Positions 17,997 through 27,145 of a stretch of DNA of 64,000 nucleotides are shown in pieces. The stretch covers positions 139,891 to 203,890 of the forward strand of contig NZ_WBMS02000015.1 of the NCBI RefSeq assembly GCF_008923205.2, read 5' to 3'. A program made the translations under genes and the position numbers. The stretch comes from Actinomadura physcomitrii (GTDB taxonomy: Bacteria; Actinomycetota; Actinomycetes; Streptosporangiales; Streptosporangiaceae). Under the pieces are notes generated by a model. That model made no database searches. It had not been told where the DNA came from and saw nothing but the letters and a program-made list of their open reading frames with translations. The stretch's first letter is position 1. The number at the start of each line of letters is the position of its first letter.

Positions 17997-19151
17997 GTGA
18001 TGATGACCATGCTGCGGCCCGCCATCGCATCGGTTGGTGATGCTGCCCGTCTGGTGCACACAGCCGGGACGTACGTCGGTGACGTCGTACGTGAACGAGC
18101 GCAAAGGTCGTCCGGCCCGCCCCTTGCGGCTCGGCGGGCTGAGGGCTCGGCGTTGGAATGTGCACAGGGCGAGAAGCCGTTGGTGTCGGTGGTCGTCTCG
18201 GTACGGGGGAACGCGAACGCGCTGCAAGGCCTGTTGGCCGCGCTGGCGCAACAGAGCTTCGTCGGAAGCAGGCCTGCTGGCCTCGAAGTCGTGATCGTGG
18301 ACAACAGCCGGCGGGGCCAGTGCGAGGGCGGCGCGGTAGCGGCCCGCTCGTGGCCGTTCCCGGTGCGGGTGTTCCACGAACCGCGTCCGGGCTTGAGCCG
18401 GGGACGGAACCGTGGCATCCAGGCCGCGCGGGGCCGTTACGTGGTGCTGACCGACGCCGACATCCGCCCGCGCCCGGGCTGGCTGCAGGCGCTCGTGGCG
18501 GCGGTCGGTCAGCATGACGCAGCCGTCGTGGGCGGTCGGGCGGTGACGTCCTATCCCGATGGGACGGCGCTCACGATGGGCTGGGTTGCGGCCCGTCCGC
18601 TCGCCGAATGCCACGGCCCGCTGGACTGGCCCGAGAAACTCAGCGACTACGGCTGGCCATATTGGATCGTCGGCGCGAACATCCTCGTCGACCGGCGCGC
18701 TTTCGCCCGGCTCGGGCTCCTGCGGACTGACCTGGGGCGTCGCGGTCGGCTGCCACTCGATTGCGAGGACCTGGAGTTCGCCGATCGGGTGAGGCAGGCG
18801 GGCCTTCGCGTGGTGATCGAGCCGAAGGCGGTCGTGGACCACGCTGTTGGCCGCGCGCAGACGCGTCCGCGGTGGTTCATCCTTCAGGGCGCCTGCCACG
18901 GGCTCTCTGTTGCTCGCATGCGCACGACCGTGCGCGTCCCAGCGCCTGCTATCCGTGCGGGGTTCTCTGACATCGTCGACGTCCTGGCGCTGCTTGCGGC
19001 TGCCTGGGCCTTCCTGGACGACGTGCAGCTTGTAGTGGCGCTTCGCGACGCCGTCCGGATCTGCACCTATCACCTCGAACGCGTCCGGCTGGTCCTCACC
19101 GGCCGGACGCTGCTCCCACTCAGCTCCACCAATCCGGAGGGATGCACATGA
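17997..19151 (+). CDS. GT2-family glycosyltransferase
   Basis: About 384 residues. The GT-A fold is clear: PLVSVVVSVRGNANALQGLL (first strand and helix), VIVDNSRRG, GLSRGRNRGIQAARGRYVV, the metal-binding DAD in LTDADIRPRPGW, and a GG-D-like WIVGANILVDRR segment followed by CEDLEFADR where the catalytic base would lie. A hydrophobic stretch near residue 325 (VLALLAAAWAFL) may associate with membrane. It is the first gene of the operon; GGAGG precedes GTG 17997, with ATG 18000 the alternative. It probably uses an NDP-sugar; donor and acceptor unknown. Confidence 0.87.
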   Translation: MMMTMLRPAIASVGDAARLVHTAGTYVGDVVRERAQRSSGPPLAARRAEGSALECAQGEKPLVSVVVSVRGNANALQGLLAALAQQSFVGSRPAGLEVVIVDNSRRGQCEGGAVAARSWPFPVRVFHEPRPGLSRGRNRGIQAARGRYVVLTDADIRPRPGWLQALVAAVGQHDAAVVGGRAVTSYPDGTALTMGWVAARPLAECHGPLDWPEKLSDYGWPYWIVGANILVDRRAFARLGLLRTDLGRRGRLPLDCEDLEFADRVRQAGLRVVIEPKAVVDHAVGRAQTRPRWFILQGACHGLSVARMRTTVRVPAPAIRAGFSDIVDVLALLAAAWAFLDDVQLVVALRDAVRICTYHLERVRLVLTGRTLLPLSSTNPEGCT

Positions 19152-20383
19152 ACGTGATCACCGGTACCGGCCTGCCACCCGCTGACCATGCGCTCGAAGT
19201 GGTCGAACGCAAAGGCGCCGGTCACCCCGACACGCTGGCCGACGGCGTGGCCGAGGCCGTCTCACGCGCCTACAGCCGCTACTGCCTGGATGAGTTCGGC
19301 GCGATCCTGCACCACAACGCCGACAAGACCGCCCTGCTCGGCGGTGCTGCGGACGTCCGGTTCGGACATGGCGAACTGACCGCCCCGATCACCGCACTGG
19401 TCAACGGCCGCTTCACCGCCGCTCTCGGTGACGAACCAATTCCTGTTGAGGCGATCATCGAGGCGGCGGTCCAGGATTACCTGGCGGACGCGCTCCCGCG
19501 TTTGGACGTCACCCGTGACCTGGTGTTGCGGCCTCGAGTGACCCAGGCGTCCAGCCCGGGCGCGGTGCTGGGCGAGACCGACGCTCAGCAGGCAGGGCGG
19601 CGGTTCTGGTTCGCGCCCAGGAGTCTGGACGACCTCGCTGAGCGGGCGCGGCTGTTCGCTAACGACACCTCTGCCGGCGTCGGCTACGCCCCGTCCGGGA
19701 TCGCCGAGCAGGTCGCGATCGCCGTCGAGGCGGAGTTGACCGACTCTCAGCAGGCCGGTCCCCAGCCGTGGCTGGGGACCGACATCAAGATCATGGTGGT
19801 CCGGCACGGCAACCAGGTTCATGTCACCGCGTGTGTGCCGCAGATCGCCGAGCACACCCCCGACCTGTCCACCTACGTCGGACGGCGCGCGCGGCTACGC
19901 GAGCTGATCGCCGAGATCGCGCAGGAGACCGCTCCCCACTGCGTGATCGAGGCCGCCGTCAACACCCGCGACAACGACGAGCGGCAGGAGCTGTATCTGA
20001 CGGCGATCGGCTCGTCGCTGGAGTCGGGCGACGAGGGCGTAGTCGGTCGCGGCAACCGGACCAACGGGGTGATCTCGATGCTGCGGCCCTGGTCCGCCGA
20101 GGGGGTGTCGGGCAAGAACCCCGTTTATCACGTCGGCAAGCTCTACAACCTCGCCGCTCAACAGGCTGCCGAACGCCTGCACGCCGAAACCGGCCGAACG
20201 GTCGCGGTGGCCCTGGTGTCGCAGTCCGGCCGCGATCTCGACGACCCGTGGCAAACCGTCGTGCAGACCTCCGGCGAGGAGCCGCTGAGCGAACCGCTCG
20301 TCCGCAAGGTGATCGCCGAGGTTCTGGCCGGCCTGGACTCGCTGCGTGCCCGGCTGCTGGCCGGCGACCTCGCGACGGCCTGA
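19148..20383 (+). CDS. Archaeal-type methionine adenosyltransferase (SAM synthetase)
   Basis: The 411-residue protein matches the archaeal MAT family: LEVVERKGAGHPDTLADG at 17-34 with the GHPD element, HHNADKTALLGG, AVNTRDNDERQELY, and GDEGVVGRGNRTNGVIS. Bacterial MetK is a different family, and this host should have its own MetK elsewhere. The reaction would be ATP plus methionine to SAM. ATG 19148 overlaps the preceding stop (ATGA) and follows GGAGGG. No methyltransferase or radical-SAM gene is in the operon, so where its product goes is unclear. Confidence 0.88.
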   Translation: MNVITGTGLPPADHALEVVERKGAGHPDTLADGVAEAVSRAYSRYCLDEFGAILHHNADKTALLGGAADVRFGHGELTAPITALVNGRFTAALGDEPIPVEAIIEAAVQDYLADALPRLDVTRDLVLRPRVTQASSPGAVLGETDAQQAGRRFWFAPRSLDDLAERARLFANDTSAGVGYAPSGIAEQVAIAVEAELTDSQQAGPQPWLGTDIKIMVVRHGNQVHVTACVPQIAEHTPDLSTYVGRRARLRELIAEIAQETAPHCVIEAAVNTRDNDERQELYLTAIGSSLESGDEGVVGRGNRTNGVISMLRPWSAEGVSGKNPVYHVGKLYNLAAQQAAERLHAETGRTVAVALVSQSGRDLDDPWQTVVQTSGEEPLSEPLVRKVIAEVLAGLDSLRARLLAGDLATA

Positions 20384-20399
20384 GCGGAGGCCGACCACC

Positions 20400-21302
20400 A
20401 TGCTCACCCACAACGCGGAACCACTTACGTTCGCGGCGTGCCTGAACCCGGCTACCGTGAGCGGCCTGTCGTTCGAGCAGGTCGCTCGGCTGGCCGCCGC
20501 CAACGGAATCGGATTGATCGAGGCATCGATCCAGCAGATCGTGGCGTACGGGCCAACCCGGGCCGCCGACCTGCTCGACGAGCTCGGTATCCAGGTCGCA
20601 GCCGCGTGCGGACTTCTGCCGGACGGTCCCGTGCTGCCGCATCCGCTGCTTGTCGACCCACCGACCTTCCTGCATGCGGTGGACGGTCTGGAGACCCGGC
20701 TGGAAGCGTTTGGCGCGATTGGCTGCCGGGTTGCCACGATCGTGCTCAATCCGCGGACTGACCTGGACGGTTCTTTCGCCCATGACCTCGCCGCCGAGCG
20801 GCTCGGGATGCTCGGCGGCGCCTGCGCGGAGCACGGGCTGACGCTCGCCGTCGAACCGGTCGGCGTCCAGGCTGGCCTCCCGCCATGCCTGGACGGGCAA
20901 AGTCCGTTCATCACCGGCCTGCAGGAACTCGTGCAGTTCCTCCACGCCGTGGGTGACGTCACTGCAGCGGCGGCCCTGGGGGTGTGCGTGGATTCGTTCC
21001 ACTGGGCGGCGGCCGGTGCCGATCCCGCGCAGCTGACCGGCCTCGCGCCGTCGAGAATCGCACATGTCCAGGTCGCCGACACGCCCGCGACCGTGACGCC
21101 CGAATGCTGGACCGACGAGATGCGGCTGTTCCCCGGCGACGGCACCCTGCCCTGGCCGGAATTTCTCCGCGCACTGACCGACGCCGGATACACCGGGCCG
21201 TTGTCCGTCGAGCTGTTCAACCCTGCCCTGCGCCGCCTGCCGGACCACCTGATCGCTCAGCGTGCCCTGAGCGCGGTCACTGACGTTCAGGGCACGCCAT
21301 GA
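20400..21302 (+). CDS. Sugar phosphate isomerase/epimerase (xylose isomerase-like TIM barrel)
   Basis: The 300-residue protein shows the metal-site pattern of the IolE/IolI/hydroxypyruvate isomerase-like superfamily: EASIQQ, LAVEPVGVQ, CVDSFHW and HVQVADTPA, and the C-terminal GDGTLPWPEFLRAL and SVELFNP. Such enzymes isomerise, epimerise or dehydrate keto sugars and cyclitols, which fits the two neighbouring Gfo/Idh/MocA oxidoreductases. GGAGG lies upstream of ATG 20400. Its stop overlaps the next ATG. Confidence 0.85.
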   Translation: MLTHNAEPLTFAACLNPATVSGLSFEQVARLAAANGIGLIEASIQQIVAYGPTRAADLLDELGIQVAAACGLLPDGPVLPHPLLVDPPTFLHAVDGLETRLEAFGAIGCRVATIVLNPRTDLDGSFAHDLAAERLGMLGGACAEHGLTLAVEPVGVQAGLPPCLDGQSPFITGLQELVQFLHAVGDVTAAAALGVCVDSFHWAAAGADPAQLTGLAPSRIAHVQVADTPATVTPECWTDEMRLFPGDGTLPWPEFLRALTDAGYTGPLSVELFNPALRRLPDHLIAQRALSAVTDVQGTP

Positions 21303-22417
21303 AGCCCGCGCCGGACGGGCACCAGGACGCGGCCGTGACGCGGCGGCCGTGGCGGGTCGCGGTGGTGGGATGCGGCGGCGCCGCGTACGGCATTCACCTG
21401 CCCGTCCTATCCGCCCATCCGGCCGTGGAAATCGCGGCCGTCTACGACCGGGAGATCGGACGCGCCGAACAGGCTGTCTCCCGATTCGGAGGCCGAGTAG
21501 CTGCGAACACCGCCCAGTTGCTCGAGGGCGCCGATCTGCTCGCCGTACTCACCGGCGTCCACGAGCCATGGATCGAGGCGGCTCTCGCCGCCGGCGTCCA
21601 TGTGTTCACCGAGAAGCCGGTCAGCTTGGACCTCGGCCGCACGCGTCGGCTTCGCCGCCAGGCCGACGCCGCCGGGCTGCTGCTGGAAGTGGGCGTCGTC
21701 CGGGCATTCGACAGTGCTGTTGCGGAGCTTGGGCGTGAGCTACCCGAGCACGAGCTTCGAGGCGGCTGGATGGTCAAGGCCGACGGGCACGACGCGGCCG
21801 CACGCCAGCCCTTTCTCCCACCGGGTGCGGCGCCCTACACCTTCGGAACCGACCGGGAGCCGCCGCCTCCCGCTGTCCTCGGTCCAGTCGGTGGACGCGC
21901 CTTGAAGATCTTGTTGTGGCAGGGATACCACCTCCTCACCACGATGGCGCTGACCGTGCCGAACGCCCGGCCTGTCTCCTGCATCCTCAGCCAGGATCGC
22001 GCCACCGTTCACGGCATCGTTCGCGCCCCGGACGGGGCAACGATTGCGTGCACGATCGGCTCGGCTCCTCCCAACGTGCACCTCGATCGGGTGACGCTCA
22101 CCGGCTCGGACACGACCCTCACCGCCGAGTTCCCGACCCCGTACGGGCCAGCGGGTATGGGCGCCGTAGTCGCCCACGGTGCGCGGCAACGGCCGCTCCT
22201 CCCTGTCCGAGGCGACGACCTGCCCGCACAACGAATGTGGACGGCCATCGCCGACCGTCTCACCGCCAGTAGCCGACGACGAGCAATTCCTGCAGGCACG
22301 GGTCATATCGCCGAGGCCGTCGAACAGCTCGCCTACGGCCTGGCGCGCCTCACCACCGTGAACGACCCCGCATCGAGCACCAGAGAATCCGTCCCCCTGA
22401 ACTCGGAGCAACCATGA
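21299..22417 (+). CDS. Gfo/Idh/MocA-family oxidoreductase (first copy)
   Basis: The 372-residue protein has a Rossmann NAD(P)-binding start, WRVAVVGCGGAAYGIHLP at about 19-36, and the EKPVSLDLGRTR motif that carries the catalytic lysine of the family. The C-terminal alpha/beta domain is longer than in the next gene. It would oxidise or reduce a sugar or cyclitol hydroxyl. ATGA overlap at both ends. Identity to the second copy looks low, so this is unlikely to be a recent duplication. Confidence 0.87.
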   Translation: MKPAPDGHQDAAVTRRPWRVAVVGCGGAAYGIHLPVLSAHPAVEIAAVYDREIGRAEQAVSRFGGRVAANTAQLLEGADLLAVLTGVHEPWIEAALAAGVHVFTEKPVSLDLGRTRRLRRQADAAGLLLEVGVVRAFDSAVAELGRELPEHELRGGWMVKADGHDAAARQPFLPPGAAPYTFGTDREPPPPAVLGPVGGRALKILLWQGYHLLTTMALTVPNARPVSCILSQDRATVHGIVRAPDGATIACTIGSAPPNVHLDRVTLTGSDTTLTAEFPTPYGPAGMGAVVAHGARQRPLLPVRGDDLPAQRMWTAIADRLTASSRRRAIPAGTGHIAEAVEQLAYGLARLTTVNDPASSTRESVPLNSEQP

Positions 22418-23442
22418 ACGACACCAAACCATGGCGCGTGGGGATCGTCGGAGCTGGTCGCATCGTCCGCACCGGGCATCTACCGGCATACGCCCAGGGC
22501 CGTGTCCCGGTCGCGGCGATCTGCAGCCAGTCCCGGACCACGGCCACCCATCTGGCCCAGCAGTTCAGAACCGAGTTTCCCGACCTCCGCGTGCACGGCA
22601 GCGCGCAGGAGCTGGCCGCCGACCCGGACGTCGAACTGCTCGACATCGCCACCCGGCCCGACGGCCGCCTGGACCTGATCCGCGAGCTACTGCCCTACGG
22701 CAAACCGCTCCTGGTCCAGAAACCGGTCGCCTACACCCTGGACGAAGCGAACACGATCGCCCGCGAGGCCGCCGACGCAGGCGTCCAAATCGCGGTCAAC
22801 CACAATCTGCGCTGGGCGCCGGCCCAACGTCGGCTCCTCGACTGGGTCCGCGCCGGCGAACTCGGAAACCTGGCTCACCTGGCGCACGTCCACCACTTCA
22901 CCGAGGACGTCGACACCTGGTTCACGCGCCACCCCGGCTACCTGTTTCTCGACCACGGACTGCACTACCTCGATCTCGCACGCCAGATCGCCGGCACCGA
23001 GCCGGTCGCCGTCTCCGCCCAGGCCGGCCGCCTTCCCGGCCAGACCGCCCAGTGCCCGCTCTCCTACAGCATCATGCTGGCCTTCGACGGCCCACTCGTC
23101 GCCTCTCTCACCCTGCACAACCACACACGCACTTCGCACGCCTGGTCGAGTTCCTGGTATGTCAACGGAGACAAGGCCGACGCCGCCGCCACCTACGCCA
23201 CCGCGACCCTGCACACCACCACCGGCTCCATCACCCACGCCCCCAGCGGCGAGTGGGTACCCGACGGCATCCTCGGCGCCTACACCGCGTTCACCGCGGC
23301 GTTGGACCACGTGACGGCGCCCGAGCACGACCTGGCGGACCATCTGCGGACGCTCGCCCTAGCGTCCGCAGCGCTCGCATCGGCGAACGACCAAGGTGCC
23401 TGGAAGGACGTCCCTCCGACGTATGCGAGGAGCGGGCGATGA
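22414..23442 (+). CDS. Gfo/Idh/MocA-family oxidoreductase (second copy)
   Basis: The 342-residue protein has WRVGIVGAGRIVRTGHLPAY at the N-terminus (GxGxxG-type dinucleotide site) and QKPVAYTLDEAN with the family's catalytic Lys. The following VNHNLRWAPAQR and FLDHGLHYLDLAR segments are typical, with the conserved His of the active site. It overlaps the neighbouring genes by ATGA on both sides. The two dehydrogenases may act in sequence, for example oxidation then reduction around the isomerase step. Confidence 0.88.
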   Translation: MNDTKPWRVGIVGAGRIVRTGHLPAYAQGRVPVAAICSQSRTTATHLAQQFRTEFPDLRVHGSAQELAADPDVELLDIATRPDGRLDLIRELLPYGKPLLVQKPVAYTLDEANTIAREAADAGVQIAVNHNLRWAPAQRRLLDWVRAGELGNLAHLAHVHHFTEDVDTWFTRHPGYLFLDHGLHYLDLARQIAGTEPVAVSAQAGRLPGQTAQCPLSYSIMLAFDGPLVASLTLHNHTRTSHAWSSSWYVNGDKADAAATYATATLHTTTGSITHAPSGEWVPDGILGAYTAFTAALDHVTAPEHDLADHLRTLALASAALASANDQGAWKDVPPTYARSGR

Positions 23443-24347
23443 CAGGGCCAACGATCCTCGCGATCGAGGGGCCGCCCGGTGCAGGCAAGACGACACTGCT
23501 CGGCGCCCTCGTCCCCGCCTTGCTGGACCGAAGCCTGTTCTTCCCGGAGCCCAACATCAAGACTCGTCCCGTGGGCACCGCCAGCCCACATGTCACCAGC
23601 GCGTCCGAAACGCTCTGGTACCTGCGGCAGGAGAAGCGCCGCGCCCTGGCCCTGGACCGAACCGGCAGCACGGCGCAGCACACCGATGCGCTCACGGACG
23701 CCCACGTGGTCGTGTGCGACCGCAATCATCTGGGAGTCCTCGCCTACACCTGGGCCGCGCGGAGAAGCGACAGCTTCCCTTACGCCAAAGCCGTCGCCTA
23801 CTACCAGCGACACATCGCCCCGCTCTGCACCGAAGCCGACCTGCGAACGGTGATCCTCCAGGTGAGCGTCGGCACAAGCCTCGAACGCCGCGGCGGCAGC
23901 CCAAGCCACCCGCGCTGGCGGCAATGGTACGACCGCGGCCTGCTGCAGCGACTGGCCGAGTTCTACACCGACAAAGCTCCCGCGCTGTGCCCGCAGCCGC
24001 CGCTCATCATCCAGACCGATTCACTCACCCCGGCGACCGTTCTCTCCCTCGTCGCCGATGAACTCAGCATTCGCGGAGCCGCTCCACCTGTCGCCCCGCC
24101 CGTCGCCCGAACTCGGCCGGCTGTGGACGACCGATTCACCGAGAAGTACGCCGCCCTCGGCGGTACCGCCACGCTCGGCGAGCCCATCACAACCGCCTTC
24201 GCCTACCGCGGCGGCCTGATGCAAATGTTCCAGCTTGCCAGCCTCTTCCGCTCCGACGGCCACACCCGCCTGTGGGACCCCTACCAGGTCCTCGAATCCC
24301 ACACCGCCGACCTCCTGGAACACCGACTCATGGGAGCGTCCTCATGA
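23439..24347 (+). CDS. P-loop kinase (thymidylate kinase-like) with unusual C-terminal module
   Basis: The 302-residue protein starts with a Walker A site, IEGPPGAGKTTLLGAL, and has a kinase-like DRNHLGVLAYTW segment, so it resembles dTMP kinase-type nucleoside or sugar kinases. Roughly the last 80 residues form an extra module (YAALGGTATLGEPITTAFAY, then GGLMQMFQLASLF), reminiscent of LGFP-like repeats and not part of the kinase fold. ATGA overlaps link it to both neighbours. The substrate is unknown; a sugar or cyclitol intermediate of the pathway is plausible. Confidence 0.75.
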   Translation: MTGPTILAIEGPPGAGKTTLLGALVPALLDRSLFFPEPNIKTRPVGTASPHVTSASETLWYLRQEKRRALALDRTGSTAQHTDALTDAHVVVCDRNHLGVLAYTWAARRSDSFPYAKAVAYYQRHIAPLCTEADLRTVILQVSVGTSLERRGGSPSHPRWRQWYDRGLLQRLAEFYTDKAPALCPQPPLIIQTDSLTPATVLSLVADELSIRGAAPPVAPPVARTRPAVDDRFTEKYAALGGTATLGEPITTAFAYRGGLMQMFQLASLFRSDGHTRLWDPYQVLESHTADLLEHRLMGASS

Positions 24348-25969
24348 CCAGCAGCCACCCATGCGTGCTCGGCATCAATTTCGGCCACGACGGCGGCGCC
24401 GCACTCCTCACCCCCGACCGCATGGTGGCCATCGGCGAGGAACGGCTGAACCGCCACCGCTACAGCCCCGGATGGCTCAACGCCCTCATGTACTGCCTAC
24501 GCGCCACCAACCTCGCCCTGGCCGACGTCGACCTCATCGTCGCCAGCTCCTACGGCCGTACCCCCGCCAAGCCGGCCGACACCGGATTCGACCTCCTCGG
24601 CGTCCCCATGGAACGAATCACCACCGTCGACCACCACCTGTCACATGCCTACACCGCCTTCTGCCTCAGCCCCTACCAGCGGGCCACGATCCTGGTCACC
24701 GACGGCGGTGGCAACAACACCGACACCGAGACCTTCTACATCGCCGATTCCGACGGCATCACCCGGCTCGGCGGCAACGACACCGGACGCCCCAGAGCAG
24801 GCGGAATCGGCCCCACCTACGAGGCCTTCACCGAATACCTGGGCTGGTCACCCCAAGAAGCCGGGAAGACCATGGCTCTGGCCTCCTACGGAGATCCGCA
24901 CGCATACACGGTTCCGCTGTTCGACCTCGATGGCACGCAGGTCCACGGGCGGCTCACCTCCACCCACGCCACCGGCGTCGCCGACCTCGCCGCGCGCACG
25001 AACTCCGACTTCGGCCCGCCGGACAGCAAGGGACATGACCAGCACGGCATCAACGCCGCCGCCTACCTCCAACACCACACCGAACAGATCCTCACCGAAC
25101 TGGCTGAGAAGCTCATCGCCACCACGGGCATCGGCAACCTCTGCCTCGCCGGCGGCGTCGCCCTGAACTGCGTCGCCAACGACCGCCTCCGCCGCCTACC
25201 TTCCGTCACCAGCCTCTTCATCCCGCCGCCGGCGTCCGACCGCGGTCAAGCCCTCGGCTGCGCCCTGTACGGACTGCACCGCCTCACCGGCGAACTCCCA
25301 CGCCGCGCCCTGACCGACGACTCCTTCGGCCGCACCTACGACGACTACGACATCGAGTTGGCTCTCAAACGCGACCCACGCTCGGGCCTCGTCGAGCGAA
25401 CCGTGGCGCCCTTCACCTGGCGGCGCGACAACGACATCGCCGCCACCGCGGCCCAGCTACTCGCCGACGGCAAACTCATCGGCTGGTTCCAAGGCGGCAG
25501 CGAACTCGGCCCCCGCGCACTCGGCCACCGATCCATCCTCGCCGACCCCCGCAGCCCCGCAGGCCGCGACGCGCTCAACCATCGCATCAAGCACCGCGAG
25601 CCTTTCCGCCCGTTCGCCCCGGCGATCCTCGAAACCGGCAGCTCCGACTGGTTCGACCTCGACGACACCCGATCACCGTTCATGCTGCTCGCCCCGACCG
25701 TCCAACCGGAGCGCGCCAAGATCATTCCAGGAGTCATACACATCGACGGCACCGCACGTGTCCAAACCGTCGATCCGAACGCCAATCAGCGCTTCGCCTC
25801 CCTGATCGACAACTTCGGGACGATCACCGGAGTGCCCGTCGTGCTGAACACCTCCTTCAACGACAGCGAACCCATCGTCGAAACCCCGGCCGACGCCCTG
25901 GCCACCTTCCAAGACACCGACCTGGACGCCCTGTGCATCGGCGACTACCTCGTGGAAAAGCTGCGCTGA
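24344..25969 (+). CDS. Carbamoyltransferase of the NodU/CmcH/TobZ family
   Basis: The 541-residue protein is near the family's usual length. The N-terminal Kae1-like domain shows GINFGHDGGAALL, the metal-binding HHLSHA at 97-102, VTDGGGNN and LAGGVALNCVAN; the C-terminal YrdC-like domain shows GWFQGGSELGPRALGHRS and FRPFAPAI. These enzymes make carbamoyl-adenylate from carbamoyl phosphate and ATP and transfer the carbamoyl group to a hydroxyl, as in tobramycin, cephamycin and Nod factors. This predicts a carbamoylated end product. It overlaps the kinase gene by ATGA. Confidence 0.93.
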   Translation: MTSSHPCVLGINFGHDGGAALLTPDRMVAIGEERLNRHRYSPGWLNALMYCLRATNLALADVDLIVASSYGRTPAKPADTGFDLLGVPMERITTVDHHLSHAYTAFCLSPYQRATILVTDGGGNNTDTETFYIADSDGITRLGGNDTGRPRAGGIGPTYEAFTEYLGWSPQEAGKTMALASYGDPHAYTVPLFDLDGTQVHGRLTSTHATGVADLAARTNSDFGPPDSKGHDQHGINAAAYLQHHTEQILTELAEKLIATTGIGNLCLAGGVALNCVANDRLRRLPSVTSLFIPPPASDRGQALGCALYGLHRLTGELPRRALTDDSFGRTYDDYDIELALKRDPRSGLVERTVAPFTWRRDNDIAATAAQLLADGKLIGWFQGGSELGPRALGHRSILADPRSPAGRDALNHRIKHREPFRPFAPAILETGSSDWFDLDDTRSPFMLLAPTVQPERAKIIPGVIHIDGTARVQTVDPNANQRFASLIDNFGTITGVPVVLNTSFNDSEPIVETPADALATFQDTDLDALCIGDYLVEKLR

Positions 25970-26009
25970 CCAGCCGTAAGGCGGAGTCGACCGCCGAGCT
26001 TCTGCCACC

Positions 26010-26483
26010 ATGGAGCCCATGACCGATGCCCGGACACGCGACGCCGCTCGCGTGATCGTCCTCGACGAGGACGACCGCGTACTCCTCCTCCGCTACGACG
26101 AGGGCCATATCTTCTGGGCCGTCCCCGGAGGGGCTCTGGAGCCCGGTGAGACCCACGCCGCCGCGGCCGTCCGGGAGATCCACGAGGAACTCGGCCTTGA
26201 GCATGCCCCGATCGGACCCCAACTCGCCATCCGCACATCGACTCACCCGATCTTCGGCGAGCAGGTCAAGCAGGTCGAGAAGTACTTCATCGCCCGCGTC
26301 CGATCAGAGCAAGTTCGTCCAGACGAGGCCACCCAGACCGACGACATCCGCGCCTGGCGATGGTGGGACCTGGACGAACTCGCCCACACAGACCAGACCG
26401 TCTACCCGATCGGCCTTGCCGATCTCATCGCTCGCTATCTGACGGAGGGGACACCGGCCGATCCGGTCTCGCTCCCGGCCTAA
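26010..26483 (+). CDS. Nudix hydrolase (end of the biosynthetic operon)
   Basis: The 157-residue protein has a full Nudix box at about residues 39-61, beginning [18 protein letters not shown] and continuing with HEELG. It starts 40 bases after the carbamoyltransferase stop; ATG 26019 is also possible. It probably belongs to the operon and may process a nucleotide sugar or clean up a toxic nucleotide by-product. It is not closely similar in sequence to the Nudix gene at 15.1 kb. Confidence 0.85.
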   Translation: MEPMTDARTRDAARVIVLDEDDRVLLLRYDEGHIFWAVPGGALEPGETHAAAAVREIHEELGLEHAPIGPQLAIRTSTHPIFGEQVKQVEKYFIARVRSEQVRPDEATQTDDIRAWRWWDLDELAHTDQTVYPIGLADLIARYLTEGTPADPVSLPA

Positions 26484-26854
26484 ACGAGCGGCTGGCCCCG
26501 CTCGTCCTGATGCTGGACTGGAGAACCCGGCGGTGGTGGTTGCGCACCGTTGGCCAGGACCTCATCGAAGCAGCCGATCGGGCCAGGCTTCGATGACCCG
26601 CCGGTTCCTGAACAAACGCTGCGCTGGCAGCTACGCCAGTGGTGGCATGACCGGCTCGGATACTGCGGGCCGCGGCGGACGCCGTGACCAACGCACCCCC
26701 AGTCGCCCTTCAAGGATTGAAGTTGTTCGACGTTATCGCAGGTTAGAGGCGGCCGATAGGGATCGGCGAGCATTGTGGGGGTTGCCGGTTATGGCCGAGG
26801 CTCAATACCTTTTTCTTCACTTGTCACCTCTAGTGATGGTGGGAGTGGAGCTCG
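26484..26854. other. Intergenic region between biosynthetic operon and toxin operon
   Basis: About 370 bases without a convincing gene. Short open stretches look like noise or decayed sequence. The region just before 26855 includes GTCACCTCTAGTGATG, a small inverted repeat, and GGAG six bases from the WXG100 start. It should hold the toxin operon promoter. Confidence 0.4.
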
Positions 26855-27145
26855 ATGCAAATCGAGGCCGATTTTCAAGTGTTCGAGGACACCGAAAGAA
26901 GTTTCCGGAACGCGCTGCAGGCACTGAACGGCGTGCTGGCGAAGCTGGAACGGGACCTGAACGTCCACCTTGCCGAGTGGGATGGTCCGGCCCGGCGGGC
27001 CTACCAGGAGGCCGCCGACTCCTGGCATGCCTCCGCCCGCGACCTCGCCACCGAACTCGACCGGCTGCATCGCCACGTCGGCCTCGCGCACCGCAACTTC
27101 CGTACCGCTCATGAGGCCACACTGCGTATGTGGACGCCGCTGTGA
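26855..27145 (+). CDS. WXG100-family protein (ESAT-6-like, type VII secretion partner)
   Basis: The 96-residue all-helical protein has a helix-turn-helix hairpin with the central WDG in HLAEWDGPARRAYQ, the WxG signature of WXG100 proteins. GGAG precedes ATG 26855. These small proteins pair with larger toxin partners for export by the ESX/type VII system. No EccC or other export gene is in the window, so the machinery would be elsewhere. It overlaps the next gene (GTGA at 27142). Confidence 0.85.
   Translation: MQIEADFQVFEDTERSFRNALQALNGVLAKLERDLNVHLAEWDGPARRAYQEAADSWHASARDLATELDRLHRHVGLAHRNFRTAHEATLRMWTPL

Noticed and set aside
16647-19073. 808-codon open frame on the minus strand covering the glycosyltransferase gene
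   Set aside because: Only the last 408 codons look like a protein (HTH plus TPR). The rest is antisense to a clear GT2 gene.
19895-21248. Two long minus-strand open frames opposite the MAT and isomerase genes
   Set aside because: Typical GC-rich shadows; no domains, and they lie opposite two genes with clear motifs.
22431-24347. 638-codon frame on the plus strand over two operon genes
   Set aside because: The first half is Arg/Pro-rich noise in the wrong frame of the oxidoreductase gene; only the last 302 codons are the real kinase gene.
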